From the NCBI GenBank assembly GCA_023397045.1, contig JAEWUR010000692.1, positions 1-5,638 of the forward strand: a DNA stretch of 5,638 nucleotides, written 5' to 3'. The position numbers and the translations under genes are program-made. Shown here piece after piece: positions 1-5,638 of this stretch. Below the pieces are notes generated by a model. That model had not been told where the DNA came from. It was given only the letters and a program-made list of their open reading frames with translations, and ran no database searches. Each line of letters opens with the position of its first letter. Position 1 is the stretch's first letter. Source of the DNA: Planctomycetota bacterium (GTDB lineage: Bacteria; Planctomycetota; Planctomycetia; Pirellulales; Thermoguttaceae).

Positions 1-1085
1 TTGAACGATAGCATCACCTGAGCCAGCGGATGGACGTTCAAATCGCGTTCCGGCTGCAAATCGGCGACCAACCGCTCGAACGGGAGTTCTTGGTGGTCGT
101 AGGCGTCGATGGCCGTTTGGCGGACCATTGCCAGGAGCGAGCGGAAGGTTGGATCGCCGGACAGATCGCCGCGCAACACCAGCGTATTGATGAACAGGCC
201 GAGCATTCGCTGGGTTTCCTGCTGCAATCGGTTGGCCACGGGCGTGGCGATTGCGATATCGTCGGTGTCGGTGTAGCGGTGCAGCAGTGTTTGGAAGGCG
301 GCGAGGCAGAGCATGAACGGAGTGACGCCCTGCTCGCTGCAAAGCCGGTTCAGGCGGATTTTCAGGCGATTGGAAATGAAGAAGTTGTGCTCGCGTTCGA
401 CGCGGTGTTCGGCCGAACGTCGCGGGCGGTCGGTTGGCAAGGACAACGGTTCGAGTCCGGCGAGTTTTTGTCGCCAATAGCCGAGGAGCGCATCGATTCG
501 GTCGCCTTGGAGCCAGTTTCGCTGCCAGACGGCGTAGTCGGCATACTGGATCGAGAGTTCCGGCAGCGGCGAAGGACGGCCCGACCGGAAGGCGTCGTAG
601 ATTTGCACGACTTCCATGGCCATGACGTCGGCCGACCAGCCGTCGTGGGCGATGTGGTGGGTTGTGGCCAGGAGGACGTGTTCGTGGTCGGTCAGACGCA
701 ACAGCCGCACGCGGAACGGTGGATCGACGGTCAAGTCGAACGGTTTGGACGCCTCGTCTTGCGAGAGCCGCTCGACGGTGTCGGCGCGTTCGTTTTCGTC
801 GAGGTCGCCCAGGTCTTCGACCGGCAATTCGATGTGCAACTCCGGCGCGATGACTTGGACCAATTCGCCGGCGTCGGTCATGGCGAAGGTTGTGCGCAGG
901 ACTTCGTGACGGCGCACGATCTCGTTGATGGTGCGCCGCAACGCATCGACGTCCAGATCGCCGGTCAACGGCAGGGCGTCGTGCATGTTCAGGATGGCCG
1001 AGTTGGGCGAAAGCTGCTGGAGGAACCAGAATCGCTCTTGGCCGAAGGACGTTGGCATCGCGCGATCGCGCGGCACGGGGACGAT
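1..1085 (-). other. Condensation domain C2 (LCL-like), truncated by the window edge
   Basis: Residues about 1518 to 1878, with roughly the last 90 residues of a normal domain outside the window. Motifs in order: TSFGQERFWFLQQL, RRHEVLRTTF, HHIAHDGWS (636-659, second His residue 1661, Asp 1665), YADYAVWQ, IATPVANRLQQETQRMLGLFINT, ELPFERLVADL, and the start of HPLAQVMLSF at the edge. The HHxxxDG site is intact. It starts the next peptide module, so the enzyme continues beyond position 1 with at least an expected A and carrier. No epimerization domain separates T2 from C2, so the residue on T2 is predicted to stay in the L form. Confidence 0.94.
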
Positions 1086-4000
1086 TGGCGGCAGGTCGCT
1101 CAACCGGCCGGCAGCCAGCCGTTGATCGATCTGTGTGGCCAATTCGCCGAGCGTCGGCGACGAGAACGCTGTGACCAGCGGCAGGTCGACGGAGAAGGCG
1201 GTTCGGATGCGGGAGACAAGCCGAATCACCAGGAGCGAGTTGCCGCCGAGATCGAAGAAGCTGTCGCCGACGCCGACGCGCTCGACGCTCAAGAGATCGC
1301 ACCAGATCGAGGCGAGTTGCTGCTCGGTGGGCGTTTGCGGCGCGACGAACTCGCCTTCGCCGGCCAGCGAGGACCAGTCGGGATCGGGCAGGGCTCGGCG
1401 GTCGGTCTTGCCGCTGTTGGTCACGGGCATCGAGGCCAATGGGACGAACGCCGAGGGGACCATGTATTCGGGCAGACGCTCGCGGAGGAACTTTCGCAAT
1501 TCGCCGGGCAGCGGCGACTCGCCCTCGACGGGCACCATGTAGGCGACGAGCCGCAGGTCGTCGGGCGTTCTCGCTCGGGCGACGACTGCCGCGTCGGCCA
1601 GCAGGGGATGCTCGCGCAGCAGTTCTTCGACCTCGCCCGGCTCGATCCGGAATCCGCGGATCTTCACTTGGTTGTCGGCGCGGCCGATGAACTCGATTTG
1701 GCCGTCGGCTCGGCGTCGGGCGCGGTCGCCGGTTCGGCACATGTGAGTGCCGGGCGTCGCTGCGAACGGGTCTTCGGGATACCGCGTTGGGTTCAACTCG
1801 GTGTTGACGTAACCGCGGGCGACGCCGTCTCCGCCGATGAAGAGTTCGCCGGGAACGCCCAGCGGCGTGGGTCGACGATGCTGGTCGAGCACGTAGAGAC
1901 GCACGTTGGCGAATGGCCGGCCGATTGGAACGAGTCCGGCCGCGCCTGGCGGCATCTCGCCTTCGAAGTAGCAACTGTCGATGGTCGTCTCGGTCAGGCC
2001 GTAGGAGTTGAGCAATCGCGTGTGCGGGCCGAAAACCGCCCGGGCGCGCTGATGATCGGTCGCAAACCACGCATCGGAGCCGGTGACGACCATTTTCATG
2101 CTCGTCAGCGTCTGGCCGGTTTCTTCGAGATGTTGGATGAGGGTTCGCAGGACGACCGGGACGAACTCGGCGGCGTCGACGTGTTCGCGTTCGATCAGTT
2201 TGAGCAGTTCGGGCGGATCGAGCAGGACTTCTTTGCGGCAGATCACGAGTTTTCCGCCGGAGCCGAGCGCGCGGACGAGATCGCCGCCGAAGACGTCGAA
2301 GCCGAAGCTGGCCATCTGCAAGTGGGAACGCACGTCGGAGCCCAGGCGGTACTCGATTTCCCAACCGAGATAGGCGTTCAGCAGGTTACCGTGGGTGACC
2401 ATGACGCCTTTGGGCCGCCCGGTCGAGCCGGAAGTGTAGAGGATGTAGGCGAGGTTGTCGGCGGTCGCAGTCGTTTCGAGGTTCGCGTCGCTTTCGGCGC
2501 GAATGATCTCGGCCGAGTCGCCGTCGAGCAGGATGGGCTGCACGCCGATATTTACGAACGGCGCGGCCATGTTTGACGTGGTGATGACGCGCGAGACCTG
2601 GGCGTCCTCGAGGATGTACTTGACCCGCTGCTCGGCCTCTTGCGTGTAGGCGAAATCGAGCGGGACGTAGGCCGCGCCCGATTTCATGACGGCCAGGACC
2701 GCCGCGATCAACTGCGGCGAACGGTCGAGGCAGATTCCGACGCGCGATTCCGGTCCGAGTCCCAGGCCGCGCAGATGGCGAGCGAGTTGGTTCGCGCGGC
2801 GATTCAATTCTTCGTACGTCCAGCGATCGTCGTCGAGCACGACGGCCTCGGCGTTCGGTTGTTCGGCGGCATGGGTTTCGAATAGGTGCCGCACGAGCCG
2901 CGTTCGGTCGTACTCCCGGGCGGTTTGGTTCCAGTGGTCGATCATCCACTGCTGTTGGTTTTCGCGGAGCAGCGGGAGCGACGAGACGTTGCGGTCGGGC
3001 TCGCGCACGGCCGTTTCGACCAGCACCTGGAACTGCTCGATCATGCGATCGATCGTGGCCGGCTCGAACAGATCGGTGCTGAAGCTCATGCCGCCCGAGA
3101 AACCCTCGTCGCGTTCGAACAGTTCCAACGTCAAGTCGAAGTTCGATGACGGCGGCGCGGGAGTGTCTTCGAGCGGGGAGAGTTGTAGATCCAACTGCGG
3201 CGGCGCGGGCAGGCGGATGTTCTGCAGCGCGAACATGACTTGGAACAGCGGGTTCCGGCTCAGATCGCGGACCGGCTTAACGGCGTCGACCACCTGGTCG
3301 AGCGTCATCTCTTGCCGCTCGAACGCGTCGAGCGCCGTCTTTTGCACCTGGGCGACGGCGTCGCGGAAACTCAACTCGCCGCCGAGATCGGATCGCAGCA
3401 CGACGACGTTGACGAAGTAGCCGATGAGCGATTCAGTTTCCGGCCGGTTTCGATTGGCGACCGGTACGCCGACGGCGAAGTCGGTCTGGCCGCTGTATCG
3501 CGCCAGGAGGACTTTGAACGCGGCCAGCAGCGTCATGAACGGCGTGACGCCCTCGCGACGGCAGAAATCGAGCACGGCGTCGCTTGTTTCGCGCGAGAGG
3601 CGGCACGGCCGGCTCGATCCGCGCGTGCTGCGGACGTTTGGGCGGGGATGGTCGGTCGGCAGTTCCAGCGGCGGCACGCCGGTCAGACGTTCGCGCCAGA
3701 ACGTTCGCAGTCGTTCGAGCGTTTCGCCTTGGAGCAGTTTTCGCTGCCAGGCCGAGAAGTCGACGTATTGGATCGGCAGTTCGGGCAGCGGCGAGGCTTG
3801 GCCCGAGGTGTAGGCGACGTACAATGCGGCCAGTTCGCGGAGCAGGATGCCCATCGACCAGCCGTCGTGGATGATGTGGTGCGTGCTGGCGACGACGGCG
3901 TAATCGTTTTCGGCGCGGCGCAAGATCGTGAAGCGGATCAGCGGGCCGTTTTGGAGATCGATCGGCCGGTTCATCTCCTCGGCGACGTGACGGCGAAGCT

Positions 4001-5638
4001 CGGTCTCGCGCGATTGCTCGGGCACGTCGCTCAGATCGATCACCGGCAACGATTGGTGGAGGGCCGGCGCGATGACCTGGACGGGCCGGTCGTTCATCTC
4101 GGGGAACGTCGTGCGGAGGGATTCGTGACGCCGGACGATTTCGTTCAACGCCCGTTCCAAGGCCGGAATGTCGAGCGGACCGCGAACGTTCAGCGCCAAG
4201 TGGAGCATGTAGGTGGGCCGATTCGGTTCCAGGCGATCGAGGAACCAAAGGGCCTCCTGGTTGAACGAAAGCGGCAATTCGCCGTCGCGCGGGATCGGGA
4301 CGAGCGCGGGCTGTCCGTCGTCGGCCGCTTGCGGCAAGGCGGCGTCGATTCGCGCGGCCAGGGCCTCGATCGTCGGCGTCTGGAACATCTCGCGAAGCGG
4401 CAGCGACACGGATCGGCCGAGGTTGGTCGAGACGAGATTCAGCAGAATCGCGGCTTGGAGCGAATCGCCGCCGAGTTCGAAGAAGTTGTCGTGAACGCCG
4501 ACGCGATCGATCCGGAGGACTTCGGACCACGCTTCGGCCAAGGTGTGTTCCAGCGGCGTGCGCGGCGCGACGTAGGGGACAGAGAGATCGGATCGTTGGC
4601 GTTTTGCTTGCGGCTCGGTTGGCTTGATGTCTTCTGTCTGAGGCGAGGTTTCAACGGTTGTCGTTGTCGGCCGATTGCGATTGAGCGCCCAGAGTTTTTG
4701 ACGCTGCCAGGGATAGGTTGGCACGCGCACGATGCGGCTGCCCGGCGAGGTCAGCAACGACCAGCGAACGTCGGCGCCAGCGGCATAGAGCGTTCCGATT
4801 GCGGTCAAGATGTCGGTGTCGCCGTCGGGCGAACTGCACAGCGTTGGGACGGTGTGGAATGGCGCGGCGTCGAGATTCTTGGGTCCGATCTCGATGCAGG
4901 CGTCGATGTTTTTGGCGTCGAGCGTGCGAAGTGCTTCATCGATTCCGTCGGCGGCGCCTCGCAGGCAGGTTTGCCAGTGCGCGATGTCGAGGTCGGAGCC
5001 TGGGTGGGCTTTTCCATCGACGGCCGACAGCAGCGGCAGGGCGGCCGGCCGACCTTTCATCGACGTGCCGTTCGCGCGGCCACGGTTTTCGACGAAATGC
5101 AGGGCATTTTTAGCGTCGAGAACGCCGGCGGCGCAGGCGGCGGCCAATTCGCCGACGCCTCGGCCGAGAACTGCGTCGGGTAGGATTCCCAATTCACGCC
5201 ACCATGCGGTCGACGCCAATTGCAGTGCCAGAAGCGCGGCCTGGGGATTGTTCGGACCGCTTTCGTGCGTTATGTCGATCAAAAACTCTTCGGGCGCGCG
5301 GCCGATTGTTTTTTGCAGTTCGGCGGAGAATCCCGGGACGTTTTGGACGAGTTGGCGAACGAAGGGTTTCCATGCTTCGAGGTCGTCGGCGAAGAAGAAG
5401 GCCGTTTTTAACGGTCGTCCGTAGGGTTTACGACCGACGAAAAGGTTGGAGCCCTGCGTCTCGGGATTGGCGAGGAATTGTTGCAGCGATTCGACGGCCT
5501 GGCGAGTCGACTCGGCCAAAATGGCCAAGCGGCAGTCGTGATGCCCACGACGGACCGAGGCGGTGTAGCAGACGTCGTTCCACGCGGGCGATTGTTGCTG
5601 GAGGAACTCGCCGTAATGTTGGGCCAATGCGTCGAGGG
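1..5638 (-). CDS. Hybrid PKS-NRPS megasynthase, internal fragment (both ends outside window)
   Basis: One open frame covers the window on the minus strand (codons from 5636 down to 3, 1878 codons, no stop). Start and stop are both outside, so no start codon or ribosome binding site can be assigned. Domain order is KS-AT linker, degenerate AT, carrier T1, condensation C1, adenylation A, carrier T2, condensation C2 (cut). Each is recognised by family core motifs: YPWQ after AT, GGDSL and GGNSL carrier sites, two HHxxxDG condensation sites, and adenylation motifs A1 to A10. Such enzymes build hybrid polyketide-peptide metabolites in the cytoplasm, with intermediates held as thioesters on phosphopantetheine arms of the carriers. 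Within the window there is no ketoreductase, dehydratase, methyltransferase, epimerase or thioesterase domain. The product cannot be named from this fragment. The frame is consistent throughout, so there is no sign of a frameshift. Confidence 0.97.
1116..1346 (-). other. Peptidyl carrier domain T2
   Basis: Residues about 1432 to 1508. It follows the A domain after a short linker and runs from VAPQTPTEQQLASIW through GDSFFDLGGNSLLVIRLV to SPTLGELATQIDQRL. The phosphopantetheine Ser is at 1236-1238 (residue 1467) in GGNSL. It carries the amino acid activated by the preceding A domain and presents it to C1, then to C2. All expected residues are present. Confidence 0.95.
1386..2897 (-). other. 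Adenylation domain A, predicted substrate ornithine or related basic amino acid
   Basis: Residues about 914 to 1417. It activates an amino acid with ATP and loads it on T2. Motifs in order: WTYEELN (A1), MKSGAAYVPLD (A2), LAYILYTSGSTGRPKG (A3, 2406-2453), FGFDVFGGD (A4), NSYGLTETTID (A5, 1977-2009), GELFIGGDGVARGYV (A6), CRTGDR (A7), GRADNQVKIRGFRIEPGEVEE (split: GRADNQVKIRG then FRIEPGEVEE, A8), LPEYMVP (A9), and NSGKTDR (A10, Lys at 1407-1409). A5 has Leu for the usual Pro, and A7 ends in Arg instead of Leu. The hand-aligned specificity residues (GrsA numbering 235, 236, 239, 278, 299, 301, 322, 330, 331, 517) are D, V, G, E, V, G, S, I, D, K. I recall DVGEIGSIDK for ornithine in gramicidin- and bacitracin-type enzymes, which differs only at 299. 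The domain identity is sure; the substrate is a tentative call. No methyltransferase insert is seen between A8 and A9. Confidence 0.95.
2958..4304 (-). other. Condensation domain C1 (LCL-like), PKS-to-NRPS junction
   Basis: Residues about 446 to 894, normal length for the family. It forms the amide bond between the chain on T1 and the amino acid on T2. Visible core motifs in order: LSFNQEALWFL (C1), RRHESLRTTF (C2), HHIIHDGWS (C3, 3858-3881, second His residue 587, Asp 591), YVDFSAWQ, VGVPVANRNRPETESLIGYFVN, RNPLFQVMFALQN, and SNFDLTLEL. The active-site HHxxxDG is complete, so activity is expected. There is no epimerization domain upstream, and the sequence looks like the LCL class. The donor here is probably a polyketide-derived or PKS-carried acyl chain rather than a peptidyl-L-amino acid. 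That follows from domain order, not from residues I can identify. Confidence 0.93.
4335..4577 (-). other. Carrier protein domain T1 (ACP of the PKS module)
   Basis: Residues about 354 to 434, the usual carrier length. It runs from PYVAPRTPLEHTLAEAW through DNFFELGGDSLQAAILL to TPTIEALAARIDAAL. The phosphopantetheine attachment Ser is at 4461-4463 (residue 392) in GGDSL. The domain lies in the ACP position of a PKS module, but its site is GGDSL, the form common in peptidyl carriers and in ACPs that feed condensation domains, rather than the LGLDSL of many PKS ACPs. It is followed by C1, so it should hold the upstream donor chain. The Ser is present, so the domain looks functional. Confidence 0.93.
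4578..4688 (-). other. Flexible linker between AT remnant and carrier T1
   Basis: Residues about 317 to 353. The stretch is rich in Thr, Pro, Gln, Glu and basic residues, including TTTTVETSPQTED, with no recognisable domain motif. Its composition fits a disordered tether that lets the downstream carrier move between catalytic sites. The region where a ketoreductase or dehydratase would sit in a reducing PKS module is just this short linker, so the module is non-reducing in this part. Confidence 0.7.
4689..5411 (-). other. Degenerate, shortened acyltransferase (AT) domain plus post-AT linker
   Basis: Residues about 76 to 316. A working AT loads malonyl-type extender units onto the carrier using a Ser in GHSxG, a His in a later AFHS/PFHS motif, and a GQGxQ loop. 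Here TAFFFADDLEAW (about 5405-5370) stands where the VFxFxGQGSQ motif should be. The nucleophile elbow reads GRGVGE (5148-5165), so His is Arg and the catalytic Ser is Gly. After ENRGRANGTSMKGRP (about 5047-5091) the protein jumps straight to PLLSAVDGK, which in normal ATs lies after the small ferredoxin-like subdomain. Roughly 90 to 100 residues are missing, including the His motif. Still conserved are NPQAALLALQLA, ELGILPDAVLG, the post-elbow helix, IEIGPKNL and the post-AT signature VPTYPWQRQKLW (4689-4730). I infer a structural remnant without transferase activity; the frame is open, so this is not a recent frameshift. Confidence 0.85.
5412..5636 (-). other. KS-to-AT linker domain of a type I PKS module (partial, KS upstream)
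   Basis: Residues 1 to about 75. The segment contains LDALAQHYGEFL followed by DVCYTASVRRGHHDCRLAIL, which matches the conserved linker between ketosynthase and acyltransferase in modular type I PKSs (typical form DVxYTxxxRRxHHxxRLAVV). This linker is known to hold the AT against the KS. Its presence implies that a KS domain lies just beyond position 5638. The segment looks intact and well conserved, in contrast to the AT that follows it. Confidence 0.88.

Noticed and set aside
30..2576. 848-codon plus-strand open frame, codon-aligned antisense to the synthetase.
   Set aside because: Its translation is rich in Arg, Gly, Asp and Gln, with no family motif or domain. The opposite strand encodes complete A, T and C domains with all core motifs. 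Its end at 2574-2576 is simply a TCA Ser codon of the synthetase.
2386..2949. 187-codon minus-strand open frame.
   Set aside because: Out of frame with the A domain, which occupies the same bases with motifs A1 to A3 in the correct order.
639..3881. Possible direct repeat: near-identical DNA around the two HHxxxDG sites (639-659 and 3861-3881), about 3.2 kb apart.
   Set aside because: The similarity is limited to conserved condensation-domain motifs and the rest of the two domains has diverged. They are paralogous domains, not a recent duplication or mobile repeat.
3433..4530. 365-codon minus-strand open frame in a different register.
   Set aside because: It is an Arg- and Pro-rich out-of-frame shadow. 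The true frame in this region encodes T1 and C1 with intact motifs.
5047..5091. Possible frameshift or assembly gap in the AT at the deletion point.
   Set aside because: The frame stays the same on both sides and the sequence shows no stop or odd base run. An in-frame loss in the gene is the simpler reading, though an in-frame assembly collapse cannot be fully excluded without reads.
3240..5183. 647-codon plus-strand open frame.
   Set aside because: Same codon-aligned antisense shadow. It ends where the synthetase has a CTA Leu codon (5181-5183). No recognisable protein features.

Overview
The whole window lies inside one very large gene on the minus strand. Read from 5636 down to 3, a single frame stays open for 1878 codons with no stop, and both ends of the gene are outside the window. 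The protein is part of a hybrid polyketide synthase / non-ribosomal peptide synthetase (PKS-NRPS) megasynthase. Residue numbers below count from the codon at 5634-5636.

In protein order, from high to low coordinates, the domains are: KS-to-AT linker (KS itself is off the window), a shortened and apparently dead acyltransferase (AT), a carrier protein (T1), a condensation domain (C1), an adenylation domain (A), a second carrier (T2), and a second condensation domain (C2) cut by the window edge. This is the end of a PKS module, one complete C-A-T peptide module, and the start of another peptide module. The growing chain would sit on T1 and pass through C1 to an amino acid loaded by A onto T2. 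C2 would then pass it to the next module.

The most unusual point is the AT. Its framing sequences are conserved (the KS-AT linker with DVCYTASVRRGHH, the helix after the nucleophile, and the post-AT PTYPWQ motif). However, the GQGxQ loop, the GHSxG nucleophile motif (here GRGVGE) and the small subdomain with the catalytic His are all lost. The module therefore cannot load its own extender unit in the usual way. The A-domain pocket residues read D-V-G-E-V-G-S-I-D-K, close to the code I recall for ornithine.

The DNA is GC-rich (about 60% by eye) with G/C-ending codons. That fits a bacterium with large secondary-metabolite clusters, such as a planctomycete, myxobacterium or similar. The sequence alone does not settle the taxon, and a planctomycete is only my impression. 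No promoter, RNA gene, mobile element, CRISPR array or intergenic region is visible. Long plus-strand open frames are antisense by-products of codon usage.
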